This document shows positions 27,969 to 37,037 of a stretch of 64,000 bases of DNA, one piece after another. Origin of the DNA: JACCZX01 sp963807155 (GTDB lineage Bacteria; Pseudomonadota; Gammaproteobacteria; Burkholderiales; Burkholderiaceae_F). Each line of letters opens with the position of its first letter. The stretch's first letter is position 1. The notes beneath the pieces were generated by a model that made no database searches, was not told the origin of the DNA, and was given only the letters and a program-made list of their open reading frames with translations. The stretch spans positions 10,426 to 74,425 of the forward strand of contig CAWEAZ010000022.1 of the NCBI GenBank assembly GCA_963807155.1. The letters run 5' to 3'. The translations under genes and the position numbers were made by a program.

Positions 27969-29170
27969 CTAGGCAACCGCTGCCTGCGCCAGCAACGTGT
28001 CGATCTTTTCCTTTGAGTAGCCGATACCGTCGAGCAGCTCGCGCGTGTGTTCGCCCAACTTCGGCGGACTCATTCGCACGCCGAGCCGCTTGCCTTGCAG
28101 TGTGATCGGGAACAGCGTGGTCTTGACTGTCTGACCGGCGCGCTCGCCATCCGGTAGCGTGATGTCAGCCAAGCCCCCGGTCGCCTGCAGGTGCGGATCG
28201 TCATACAAATCTTCGGGCTTGCGGATCGGAGCGAACGGCAGTCCGACTTTTTCGAATAGTGCCGCCAACTCATCAGCAGTGTGAAGCGCGAGGCGATCGT
28301 TGATCGTTTTCAACAGCGTAGGACGCTGATGGACGCGCTGATTGTTGGTCGCCAAAGCCGGATCGGCCTTCAGGTCCGTATAGCCCAGTGCATCGCAGAA
28401 CGTGTTCCACTGTGCATCGCTGACCGCCGCCAGAAAAATCTGCTCGCCATTTTTGACGGTGAACACGTCGTAGATCGCCCAGGGGCTGACGCGCGCCGGC
28501 ATCGGCGCTGGATGCTTGCCGGTGACCGCGTACTGCAGCATGTGCTGGCCCATCAGGAACACGTTGTTCTCGAATAGCGCGGACTGCACTTCCATTCCCT
28601 TGCCGGTAATGCCGCGCTGAATCAATGCACCTAAGCGTGCCGATCGCGCCGAACATGCCGCCCATGATGTCGTTGACACTCGTTCCTGCACGCAGCGGAT
28701 CACCGGGGCGCCCCGTCATATACGCGAGGCCGCCCATCATCTGCACGACTTCGTCGAGCGCGGTGCGATGTTCGTACGGTCCGGGCAGAAAGCCTTTGTG
28801 GCCGACGTAGATCAAGTCGCGGATTGGTCTTCGACAGCGTCGCATAGTCGAGCCCGTACTTGTGCATCGTGTTCGGTTTGAAATTTTCGAGCACGACGTC
28901 GGCGCTGGCCGCGAGCTCGCGTGCTGTTTGCGCTCCAACTTCGTTACGCAGATCGATCGCAATACTTTTCTTGTTGCGATTGAACATCGGAAAGAAGCCG
29001 GCGCCGGCGCCAAGCAAAAAGCGCGTGCGATCGCCGTCGATCGGCTCGACCTTGATCACTTCCGCGCCCATGTCGGCGAGCACCATGCCGCACGTCGGCC
29101 CCATCACCATGTGCGTGAACTCGACGACGCGCAGGCCGCTCAGTGGCTGTGGAGTCTGATCGCCGTTCAT
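27969..29170 (-). CDS. Family III CoA-transferase (CaiB/BaiF), two frame breaks
   Basis: CoA-transferase moving CoA from a donor such as succinyl-CoA to a free carboxylic acid. The N-terminus is family-typical: LSGLRVVEFTHMVMGPT, MVLADMGAEVIKVEP and NRNKKSIAIDLRN. Middle segment ALDEVVQMMGGLAYMTGRPG and C-terminal segment GKGMEVQSALFENNVFLMGQ are in other frames; breaks near 28815-28825 and 28630-28645. ATG 29170 overlaps the HMG-CoA lyase stop (ATGA), so the two are co-translated. Pairing with a lyase suggests a SUGCT-like activity on a 3-hydroxy-3-methylglutarate-type acid (inference). Confidence 0.87.
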
Positions 29171-30098
29171 GCGGTCGCGAGCATCGTTTTGGGCAGGCCG
29201 GCGCGCCATAGCGAGCCGTGCAGAGCTTCGCCTTCAAGCCATTGCGCAACCTTGGCGCGCAGCGCAATCAACCGATCGAAGTCCTGCCCAGTCGAAACGC
29301 CCATGCTGGCAAACATGTAAACGACGTCTTCGGTCGATACGTTGCCGCTCGCGCCCGGCGCATGCGGGCAACCGCCGATGCCGGCCAGGCACGCATCGAA
29401 GCGCGTGATACCCGTCTGCCACGCTGCGTAAACGTTCGCCATGCCGAGTCCGCGCGTGTCGTGAAAGTGGCCGCAGTTCAGACGGTCGCCGGCGATCGGC
29501 AGCGCTTGCTCGAACAAATTGCTTGAACCATCGAAGGATCGGCATAACCGACCGTATCCGCCAGTCCGACGCGATCGACTCCGGCATCGAGCACCGCGCG
29601 CAACAGGCGCAATACTTCGGCCGACTCGACCTTGCCTTGCAACGTGCAGCCGAACGCGGTGCTGATACCGACTTCGATCAGGCACTTCGATGCCTTCGCG
29701 TCGCGCAGGTCGCGGATGCGAGCGATTTCGGCGACGACGTCTTCCGGAGACTTGCGCAGATTGGCAAGGCTGTGTGCGCGGCTGGCCGACAGAGGCAGCA
29801 GCATCAGGTCGGCGCCGCATTCGATCGCACGCTCGGCGCCTTTCAGATTCGGCACGAGTACCGACACGCAAAGTCCGGGCAACGTCTTCGCGAACGCGAC
29901 CAACTGATCGGTGTCGGCCAATTGCGGCAGCAGGCGCGCGGGGACGAATGAGCCGACTTCGATCTCGCGCTGTCCGGCCGCGTAGGCATCGCGGATCCAT
30001 TCTATTTTTTGCGCGGTCGGCAAGACGCGCGAAATGCTCTGCAGTCCGTCGCGCAGGCCTACTTCACGAACGATCGCAGAATTTGCTTCAGGCTTCAT
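29167..30098 (-). CDS. Hydroxymethylglutaryl-CoA lyase family protein, one frame break
   Basis: TIM-barrel lyase cleaving HMG-CoA to acetyl-CoA and acetoacetate, or a close analogue. The N-terminus has VREVGLRDGLQS; metal/substrate residues appear in DTVGYADPSM and FHDTRGLGMAN; the active-site Cys loop is GIGGCPHAPGASGN. The frame breaks near 29515-29525 (AICSSKRC versus LFEQALPIAGD). ATG 30098 is preferred to a GTG one codon upstream. It is first in a minus-strand cluster with the CoA-transferase and a Bug receptor. Confidence 0.9.
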
Positions 30099-30116
30099 CA
30101 CTTGTCCGGCTAGATG

Positions 30117-30404
30117 TTAGCCGCGCGAGCCTTTGGCTGTTGCTTGCACCTGCCGACGCAGCTGCTCGACTTCCTCGATCAGGTCTGCGACCAGTGCTGC
30201 AACCTCCTGGTTGGCGTCGAAACGCCGTTCGGTCGTCACCATGCGGCGGGCGCGCACCAGGTGGGCGCTGGCGAATCGCATCTGTCCGCCGGATGAATTG
30301 CATGCGAGCAGGCCCGCTTCAACGCGCTCGATCACCCAGGTGGGCGGCACCGCGCAGGCAGATGCCAGCTCCTGCAGGTCAAGTGTTTCTTCATCTATCA
30401 GCAC
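30117..30404 (-). CDS. cbpM: Chaperone modulator CbpM
   Basis: 95-residue MerR-like helical protein that binds the J-domain of CbpA and inhibits it. The sequence LDLQELASACAVPPTWVIERVEAGLL and the C-terminal helix VAALVADLIEEVEQLRRQV match CbpM. It is 21 bp downstream of cbpA, the standard arrangement. Confidence 0.87.
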   Translation of the reverse strand: MLIDEETLDLQELASACAVPPTWVIERVEAGLLACNSSGGQMRFASAHLVRARRMVTTERRFDANQEVAALVADLIEEVEQLRRQVQATAKGSRG

Positions 30405-30425
30405 TGCATCGACTTTAGGCTCGTG

Positions 30426-31379
30426 TCATCTCTGTGCTCCCATTTGTTCGCGCGGATTGAATGACGAGAACTCGCGCGCCATCGTCTGGTACAGCTCGCG
30501 TGCCTTTTCGTTGTTCGCCGGAGGCAGCGCCAGTTCGAGCTCGAGATACAGATCGCCCGGCGGATTGCCCGGAATTCCGCGTCCTTTCAGTCGTAACTTG
30601 CGGCCGTTGTTCGAGCCTGCCGGCACGTTGACTTCGACGCGCCCAGAGGGCGTCGGCACTTCGATGGTCGCGCCCAGCGCGGCCTCCCACGGCGCGACGG
30701 GCACCGTTTGCGTCACATCGCGACCTTCGACGCGATAGCGCGGGTCGGGTTCGAACTCGACTTCCATGTACAGATCGCCTGCCGGCCCGCCATTGAATCC
30801 AGGGCTGCCCTGGCCACGCAGACGAATGCTCTGACCTTCTTTGACGCCCTTCGGTATCCGCACGTCGAGTACGCGCTCGGCGCTGACCACATTGCCGGAT
30901 TCATCGAGGCGGGCTTCGCGCAAAGCAAGCGAGCGTGTCGCACCGTGGTACGCATCGGCCAGGGTGATGGAGATCTTGGCGTGTTGATCGGCGCCGCGCA
31001 TTTGCGCGCGTGCACCACCGCCCTGACGCGCTCGCGCGGCGCGGCCGAACAGCGAATTGAAAAATTCGCTGAAGTCGCCATCGTCTCCGACCGGTGAACC
31101 CGCCTGCGAGAAATCGAAACCCGCGTCCCAGCCCGGCGGCGGCTGAAAGTCCTGACCCGCTGCGCGACGTTGCGCAAGCTTGTCGAACGCGGCACGCTTT
31201 TCCGGATCCGACAGCACGGCATAAGCCTCATTGACTTCCGCCATGCGCGCACATGCATCGGCCTCCTTGCTGACGTCCGGGTGATATTTGCGCGCGAGCG
31301 TGCGATACGCCTTCTTGATCTCGTCGGCGCTCGCCGTTGGTTCGACCCCGAGCGCCTTGTAGTACTCCTTGAACTCCAT
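30426..31379 (-). CDS. cbpA: Curved-DNA-binding DnaJ-class co-chaperone CbpA
   Basis: 317-residue class B J-protein. The J-domain starts EFKEYYKALGVEPTASADEIKKAY-like with HPD at residues 33-35, followed by a Gly/Phe-rich linker and C-terminal beta domains (ALREARLDESGNVVSAER; IRLRGQGSPGFNGGPAGDLY). No zinc-finger Cys repeats, as expected for CbpA. ATG 31379 was chosen over an upstream extension because it begins the J-domain. It diverges from the FrnE-like gene by about 50 bp. Confidence 0.93.
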   Translation of the reverse strand: MEFKEYYKALGVEPTASADEIKKAYRTLARKYHPDVSKEADACARMAEVNEAYAVLSDPEKRAAFDKLAQRRAAGQDFQPPPGWDAGFDFSQAGSPVGDDGDFSEFFNSLFGRAARARQGGGARAQMRGADQHAKISITLADAYHGATRSLALREARLDESGNVVSAERVLDVRIPKGVKEGQSIRLRGQGSPGFNGGPAGDLYMEVEFEPDPRYRVEGRDVTQTVPVAPWEAALGATIEVPTPSGRVEVNVPAGSNNGRKLRLKGRGIPGNPPGDLYLELELALPPANNEKARELYQTMAREFSSFNPREQMGAQR

Positions 31380-31431
31380 TGATGATCCCTGTCTCGCGGT
31401 CAGAGCATGCGAAAATGCGCGCCCAGACCCT

Positions 31432-32112
31432 ATGTTAAATACGCCGCCACTGTCGATCGACATCGTCTCCGATGTCGTGTGCCCCTGGTGCTACATCGGC
31501 AAGCGCCGGCTTGAGGCTGCGCTTGCGCGGCGCGCGAGTGATGATGCGCAGCCGGTTCAAGTGCGCTGGCTTGCGTTTCAGCTGAACCCCGACATTCCCG
31601 CCGGCGGCGTCGATCGTCGCAGCTATCTCGAACAGAAATTCGGCGGGCCCGAGCGCGCGAAACAGATTTACGCGCGGGTCAAAGCGGCCGGCGACGAGGT
31701 CGGAATTCCATTCGACTTCGAGCGCATCGTGCGCCAGCCGAACACGGTCAATGCACATCGATTGATCGCGTGGGCACAAGACCTCGATTTGAACGCGTCC
31801 GACGCATTGATCGAGCGGTTGTTCCGCGCTTACTTTGTTGAAGGCATCGATATCGGAGACATCGACGCCCTTGCGCGGCTGGCGGGCGATGCGGGTTTTG
31901 ACGGGACGGCCGCGCGCGCATGGCTCACTTCGGACGCCGGACGCAAGGCGATCGAGGCTGAAGAACAGCGCGCACGCGCGCTCGGCGTCACCGGCGTGCC
32001 TTTCTTCGTGTTCAATCAGCGGCTGGCGGTATCAGGCGCGCAGCCGCCTGAGGTGTTGCTGGGGGCGATGGAGCAGGCCGCGATGGCCGAGCTTGAAAGC
32101 GGTGCTGCTTAA
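31432..32112 (+). CDS. DsbA-family oxidoreductase, FrnE-like
   Basis: 226-residue thioredoxin-fold protein with CPWC at residues 17-20 and the FrnE pattern IVSDVVCPWCYIGKRRLE, followed later by VTGVPFFVFNQRLAVSGAQ with the cis-Pro. No signal peptide, so cytoplasmic; FrnE proteins act as oxidoreductases or isomerases, sometimes in polyketide or stress contexts. It ends in a 4-bp convergent overlap with the CdsA gene. Confidence 0.92.
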   Translation: MLNTPPLSIDIVSDVVCPWCYIGKRRLEAALARRASDDAQPVQVRWLAFQLNPDIPAGGVDRRSYLEQKFGGPERAKQIYARVKAAGDEVGIPFDFERIVRQPNTVNAHRLIAWAQDLDLNASDALIERLFRAYFVEGIDIGDIDALARLAGDAGFDGTAARAWLTSDAGRKAIEAEEQRARALGVTGVPFFVFNQRLAVSGAQPPEVLLGAMEQAAMAELESGAA

Positions 32113-33065
32113 GGGACCCACCAGTATCGGATGACGTGAAAGAAAATCGGCGCGGCGAATATCACCGAATCGAGCCGATCGAGCATGCCGCCGTGGCCTT
32201 CGATCATCGTGCCCCAGTCCTTGACGCCGCGATCGCGCTTGATCGCTGACATCACCAGACCGCCGAAAAAACCCATCACGCAGATCGTGAATGCGATCAG
32301 TGCTGCTTGCCACGGATTAAACGGCGTGATCCAGTACAGCGCTGCGCCGAGCGCCGTAGCGCTCAGCACACCACCGATCAGACCTTCCCACGTTTTCGAT
32401 GGCGATAGTTCGGGCGCGACCTTGCGCTTGCCCATCAGCTTGCCCCAGATGTATTGCAGGACGTCGCTTCCCTGTACGACCAGAACAAGAAACGCGATCA
32501 GCAGCAGATGGCGTCCCTCGTAGCCCGGAATGTTCAGCGTCAGTAGCGCCGGCACATGGCTGATGCAGTAGACACAGATCATCAACCCCCATTGCACCTT
32601 CGCCGTACGCTCGAGGAAGCGCTTCGTGTCTGCGGCCAGCGCGGACAGTATCGGCAGTACCAGGAACGCATAAACCGGAATGAAAATCGAATACAGCCCG
32701 TACCACTCGATCCATATCAGGAAATACTGAACCGGTAGCGCAATGAAGAACGCGGCCACCATCGCGTTGTGGTCGGACCGCCGCGTGTACGCGAGGCTCA
32801 GAAATTCGCGCAACGCATAGAACGAAATCAAAAAGAACAGCACATGAACGCCGCGCTTGCCAAAAATGAAGGCGATCCCGATTGCGACCACCATCACCCA
32901 CCAGGCGTTGATGCGGCTGACGAGGTTGTCGATGACCGAGTGGGGTTGTCCATCGGCGACACGCCACTTCAGGATGCCCGCGACTGTCGATGCGACAACG
33001 AGCACGCCACCGATGCCGGCAAACAGCAACATCGTGTCGCTCATATGAAGTGCCGATGGCTGCAT
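32109..33065 (-). CDS. cdsA: Phosphatidate cytidylyltransferase (CdsA family)
   Basis: 318-residue membrane enzyme making CDP-diacylglycerol from phosphatidate and CTP. Multiple helices and the family signature near the C-terminus: SPSKTWEGLIGG, then KRDRGVKDWGTMIEGHGG and MLDRLDSVIFAAPIFFH. It is third in a minus-strand set with a CDP-alcohol phosphatidyltransferase and a PlsC-type acyltransferase (3-bp gap), so this is probably an accessory phospholipid module rather than the housekeeping copy (inference). Confidence 0.92.
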   Translation of the reverse strand: MQPSALHMSDTMLLFAGIGGVLVVASTVAGILKWRVADGQPHSVIDNLVSRINAWWVMVVAIGIAFIFGKRGVHVLFFLISFYALREFLSLAYTRRSDHNAMVAAFFIALPVQYFLIWIEWYGLYSIFIPVYAFLVLPILSALAADTKRFLERTAKVQWGLMICVYCISHVPALLTLNIPGYEGRHLLLIAFLVLVVQGSDVLQYIWGKLMGKRKVAPELSPSKTWEGLIGGVLSATALGAALYWITPFNPWQAALIAFTICVMGFFGGLVMSAIKRDRGVKDWGTMIEGHGGMLDRLDSVIFAAPIFFHVIRYWWVP

Positions 33066-33068
33066 GGC

Positions 33069-33728
33069 TCAGTTTTCGCGGTCGTATTCGGGACGTAGCG
33101 CCAGCAGCGCAGCGCGGGCCTCGGTGAGAAAGGTTTGCTTTGCGTCGGCCTCGCTTGCGTTCGGCGTCTCAAGCGCAGCGCCGAAAGTTACCGAGCACGC
33201 GAGCGGCAGCGGCACGATCGCACCTTTCGGCAGCACGCGGTGAACGTTGTTGATCCAAACCGGTACGAGCCGCGCATGCGGACACCGGCGCGACAGGTGA
33301 AATAGTCCGCTCTTGAACGGAAGCAATGCTTCATCGGATTCGTTACGTGTTCCTTCGGGAAAGAGGATCAGCGAGTCGCCCGCGTCGAGCGCGGCGGCCA
33401 TCTGAGCGATCGGGTCGCTGCGGTCGGTTGCGCCGGTACGGTCGACTAACACCGCGCGAAATACTTCGCAGCCGATGAAGCGGCGCGTTGGCGATGCAAG
33501 CCAGTAGTCGGCAGCCGCCACCGGCCGAGTGAGCGAGCGCAGGTCAGGCGGCAACGACGTCCAAAGCAGCACGAAGTCGCCATGACTGCGGTGGTTCGCG
33601 AAATACACGGTCGGCGTAGCTAGCGGTGCGCCGACGAGCCAGATAGCGCGCACCCCGGTCAACGTGCGCGCCAGAGTGATGATCGAGAGCGAGGCGAGCT
33701 GCGTCAACATTCGGTTATTGGTCGTCAA
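33069..33728 (-). CDS. 1-acyl-glycerol-3-phosphate acyltransferase (PlsC family)
   Basis: 219-residue acyltransferase. Catalytic HX4D is NHRSHGD with His46 and Asp51; the glycerophosphate-binding block FPEGTRNE is near residue 123, and PVWINNVHRVLPKG follows. One N-terminal hydrophobic segment anchors it to the inner membrane. Its ATG overlaps the corrected stop of the upstream CDP-alcohol transferase (ATGA) and it precedes cdsA by 3 bp, coupling three successive phospholipid steps. Confidence 0.9.
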   Translation of the reverse strand: MTTNNRMLTQLASLSIITLARTLTGVRAIWLVGAPLATPTVYFANHRSHGDFVLLWTSLPPDLRSLTRPVAAADYWLASPTRRFIGCEVFRAVLVDRTGATDRSDPIAQMAAALDAGDSLILFPEGTRNESDEALLPFKSGLFHLSRRCPHARLVPVWINNVHRVLPKGAIVPLPLACSVTFGAALETPNASEADAKQTFLTEARAALLALRPEYDREN

Positions 33729-34340
33729 CGCTTTGTAGTTTCAACTTCACGCAGCGCGCCGGACACTCGATTGACCAGGGTCCAAACAAGCAATACCGCC
33801 AGCAGCGGCATCAGCCACTTTGCCCACTCCGGCAGCGGCAAGGCGAGCGCGATCCACAGGCCGAGCGCTCCGAACACAAAGGCGCGGTCGCTCTTGCCGA
33901 GCGGGCCGTCATAGCGACGCGACGCGCCTACTGTGGGTCCCAATGCGCCGGCGAATTCACTCAGCCCTGCGAGCGATGATCACGACCGCCACCCAGAATG
34001 GCTCGAACGGCGCGACGATGGCGAAAGGTAAGTACAGCGCCGCGTCAGAGATGACGTCGGTCAATTCGTTCAGGAACGCACCGAGCGTCGACTTTTGATG
34101 AAACTCGCGCGCCAACATGCCGTCGACGGCATTCAAAGCCATTCGAAGCAGCATCCACGCCGGAATAAGCGCAAACGCGATCGCGTTCGGTCGAGCGAAG
34201 TACAGCCACAGGCCGATCCCGACTGAAACTACGCAGGCAAAGATCGTGACTTGGTTAGCGGTGACGCCCGCGGAATGCAGGCGCGTGACCGCCGGCCGTA
34301 GCAGAGATTGAAATCGCGGTTTGAGTTGGTAGATCGACAA
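33725..34340 (-). CDS. CDP-alcohol phosphatidyltransferase family protein, one frame break
   Basis: Membrane enzyme of about 205 residues. The catalytic signature is DGMLAREFHQKSTLGAFLN followed by ELTDVISD; the second Asp pair is displaced from the canonical spacing, as in the YnjF-like subfamily. After VVIIA the frame breaks near 33965; adding one base continues as LAGLSEFAGALGPTVG and then a further three-helix region ending REVETTKR. It would transfer a phosphatidyl group from CDP-DAG, the product of the CdsA protein encoded two genes downstream; the alcohol acceptor is unknown. Confidence 0.85.
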
Positions 34341-34532
34341 GGTTCTCGAACTTTCGATGTGCGGAGCCCAATCGAAGGTTAGGCGAGTTCCGTCGGTGTG
34401 TCGCAGACTCGTTAAGCTTCGACCGGGTTAGATACAACAATAGTTCGCAATGAGTTCCAACTTCGCAGCGCCGCTCTGCGCCGCTACGTTGCGCGCGCAG
34501 TTTCGCAGTTTCGCCTCGCGCCCGACGATCTT

Positions 34533-35780
34533 TTGCGCGACGCCACATATCGCCGTTTGTGGACGTCGATCCTGATCAGCTCCTTCGGTGGCCAGGTGAC
34601 GATGCTCGCGCTGCCACTGACGGCAGCGGTGTTATTGCACGCGACGCCGACGCAGATGGGGTTGCTGACGGCGATGGAAGTCGCGCCGTTCGTTCTGTTT
34701 TCGTTGCCGTCGGGTGTGTGGCTCGACCGCGTTCGCAAGTTGCCGGTGTACGTGATCGGCGAGTCGCTATTGGCGCTTGTTGTCGCAAGCGTTCCGCTCG
34801 CGTGGTGGCTCGGCTGGCTGTCAATGCTCTGGCTGTATATCGTCGGGTTCGCCATTGGCACCGTGGCGACGATCGCCGGCAGCGCGGCGCAGATCGTGCT
34901 GACGCAAGTCGTGGCGCGCGAGCGGTTGGTCGAAGCGCACGCGAAAAATGCGCTTGCGTCTTCGTCGGCCGAAGTTGCTGGCCCGGGTGCGGCAGGCGTA
35001 TTGATCAAGCTGGTCGGTGCGCCGATCGCGTTGCTGGCCGATGCGGTGTTGCTTGCCATCTCCGCTGCAATCTTGCGCGGGATCCAGGTGCAGGAGGGTG
35101 CACAGCTGGCGGCGGCGCGGTTCTGGCCGGCGATGCGGGCCGGGCTCGTATTCGTCGCGCAGCACCGGTTGCTGGTGACAATGGCGTGCATCGTCGGCGG
35201 GTGGCAGATGTGCCATCACGCTGCGCTCGTCGTTCAAATCTTGTTTGCCACGCGCACACTCGGATTGTCCGAAGGCGCTGTCGGATTGTGTTTCGTGGGG
35301 CTCGGCGTCGGCACGATTGCCGCCAGTACGGTCGGCAATCGCATCTCGCGCCGCTTGGGCCCGGGCCCGACGTTAGTGCTCGGCGTTGCAATTTGCGGCG
35401 CCGGTTGGTTGCTCGGCGCGATCGCACCAGCGTCAGCGATCGGAATCGTGATGTTCGCGGCGATGTTGATGATGTTCGGCGTCGGCGCGGTGCTGATCTT
35501 CATCACGTTCCTCGCGATGCGACAGGCGGTCACGCCCGCGCCGCTGCTCGGCCGCATGACCAGCACGATGCGCTGGTTGATATTGCTTCCCGCCGGGCCG
35601 GGCGCACTGCTCGGTGGATGGCTCGGTGAACATTTCGGATTGCGCTCGGCGATGGTGTTCGCGGGCGGCGCGGCATTAGTGCTCGCGGCGCTCGCTTGGC
35701 GTCAGCCGGTGATCCGCAATACGCGCGTGTTGCCGAGCGTCGAAATACTGCGCGAGGATACGGTGCCCGATGCCGCATGA
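34533..35780 (+). CDS. MFS transporter (EntS-like exporter family)
   Basis: 415-residue twelve-helix transporter. The beginning YRRLWTSILISSFGGQVTMLALPLTA and the loop SGVWLDRVRKLPVYVIGE are typical of the enterobactin-exporter-like MFS branch. No ATG is available in frame; TTG 34533 is used, but the true start may be upstream in a shifted frame (ATG 34450 lies in another frame). Convergent with the PepSY gene; the 31-bp gap contains a weak GCGCT/AGCGC hairpin. Substrate unknown. Confidence 0.85.
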   Translation: MRDATYRRLWTSILISSFGGQVTMLALPLTAAVLLHATPTQMGLLTAMEVAPFVLFSLPSGVWLDRVRKLPVYVIGESLLALVVASVPLAWWLGWLSMLWLYIVGFAIGTVATIAGSAAQIVLTQVVARERLVEAHAKNALASSSAEVAGPGAAGVLIKLVGAPIALLADAVLLAISAAILRGIQVQEGAQLAAARFWPAMRAGLVFVAQHRLLVTMACIVGGWQMCHHAALVVQILFATRTLGLSEGAVGLCFVGLGVGTIAASTVGNRISRRLGPGPTLVLGVAICGAGWLLGAIAPASAIGIVMFAAMLMMFGVGAVLIFITFLAMRQAVTPAPLLGRMTSTMRWLILLPAGPGALLGGWLGEHFGLRSAMVFAGGAALVLAALAWRQPVIRNTRVLPSVEILREDTVPDAA

Positions 35781-35811
35781 TCGGCGCTGTACATGCGCTG
35801 ATTAGCGCAAA

Positions 35812-36975
35812 CTAGGCGCGCATGGCGGCACGGTCGCGCAGGCTTTGCCGCTCGCGCGCGATACGCTCGCCGCGCCGCTTGCGCAGCCACACCCAGAGGC
35901 CGGTAAACACCAGCAGCATCGGCACGATGCCCGTGGCGGACATCGCGATCTGCCCCGCAATGCCGAACGCGGTTCCGCTGTGCAACGGAAACAGCCAGTG
36001 CATGAAGCCTTCGCCCGCGGTGCGCGTACGTGGGCTGCGCTCGATCATCATTTCGCCGCTAAGCGGATTGATCCACGCAATCGTGTCGCCGAGCCGATGC
36101 ACATCGCCGGCTCGCTTCAGGTAGTACAGATGTCCGGCCATCTGCCGCGGTGAGCCATGCACTTCGAGCAGCGTGTGTTCGGGGAAACGCTGCCTGACAT
36201 CGGCGATCACGCGGTCGAGCTGCAACGGTTCGTGCGCGCTCTGCGGCTGCCATGGCACCGTCGGAAACGGCGCGACTTTCGAAAACACGCTGACCAGATC
36301 GCGCACGTAGTTGACGTAGACCAGCGTGGCGCCAGTCAGCGTTGCCAGCAGCAGGGTGATAGCGAACACGATGCCGGTCGAGCGATGCAAGTCGAATGCG
36401 ATGCGCGTGGCCGACGTTCGCGGATTGATCCACACGATGCGTTTCAGTGCCGCTCGGGTGCGAGGCGTGGCCAGAACGAAGCCGGTTATCGCCGAAGTCA
36501 GCAGCAACAGCCCCGCGATGCCGACGATGTTCGATCCAGCGTTGCCAAGCAACACGTTGCGGTGAAACTCGTACAGCGTGCGCAGAAAATCGGGCGGTGC
36601 GATGCTGAGCGATTCAAGCGAACGCGCGCCGAGAAACGCGCCGGTGACCGGATCAAACATCGCCTCGATACGCTCGGCGCCGACACGCCGCGGCTTGATG
36701 CGCATCGTCAGCCGGTACACCTCGCCATCAGCCGCCGGAAACCGGATTTTCTCGACGAGTCCGAGCGGATACGCGGATTCGGCACGCTCGACGATCGATT
36801 GTGCACTCAGATGCGTGCCGTGCGAGCCGGTAGTCAGCAAATGCGGGTTAAGCCACGCATCGATCGGATCTTCGAACACGAGGATGGCGCCGCTCAATCC
36901 GACCAGCGCAAACCACACGCCGAGACCGATACCGAGCCAGCGGTGGACGGTGAACCAGTTCGAGCGCGCTCGCAC
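35812..36975 (-). CDS. PepSY-associated TM helix domain protein
   Basis: 387-residue inner-membrane protein with four helices and two periplasmic PepSY-like modules. It opens NWFTVHRWLGIGLGVWFALVGLSGAILVF and later has the paired motif FDLHRSTGIVFAITLLLATLTGATLVY; the end is FMHWLFPLHSGTAFGIAGQI and a basic tail. Such proteins (PiuB/SypL-like) are often linked to siderophore-iron reduction or uptake; no TonB receptor is adjacent, so that role is only an inference. Confidence 0.9.
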   Translation of the reverse strand: MRARSNWFTVHRWLGIGLGVWFALVGLSGAILVFEDPIDAWLNPHLLTTGSHGTHLSAQSIVERAESAYPLGLVEKIRFPAADGEVYRLTMRIKPRRVGAERIEAMFDPVTGAFLGARSLESLSIAPPDFLRTLYEFHRNVLLGNAGSNIVGIAGLLLLTSAITGFVLATPRTRAALKRIVWINPRTSATRIAFDLHRSTGIVFAITLLLATLTGATLVYVNYVRDLVSVFSKVAPFPTVPWQPQSAHEPLQLDRVIADVRQRFPEHTLLEVHGSPRQMAGHLYYLKRAGDVHRLGDTIAWINPLSGEMMIERSPRTRTAGEGFMHWLFPLHSGTAFGIAGQIAMSATGIVPMLLVFTGLWVWLRKRRGERIARERQSLRDRAAMRA

Positions 36976-37037
36976 GCGTCACCTCCATCCATCGCGGAGC
37001 TTGCGGAACCGCGAATACTCTAGCGCAGCGCTGACGA

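Noticed and set aside
35795..35808. GCGCT/AGCGC hairpin between convergent MFS and PepSY genes as a terminator
   Set aside because: Only a five-base stem with no T-run; not strong enough.
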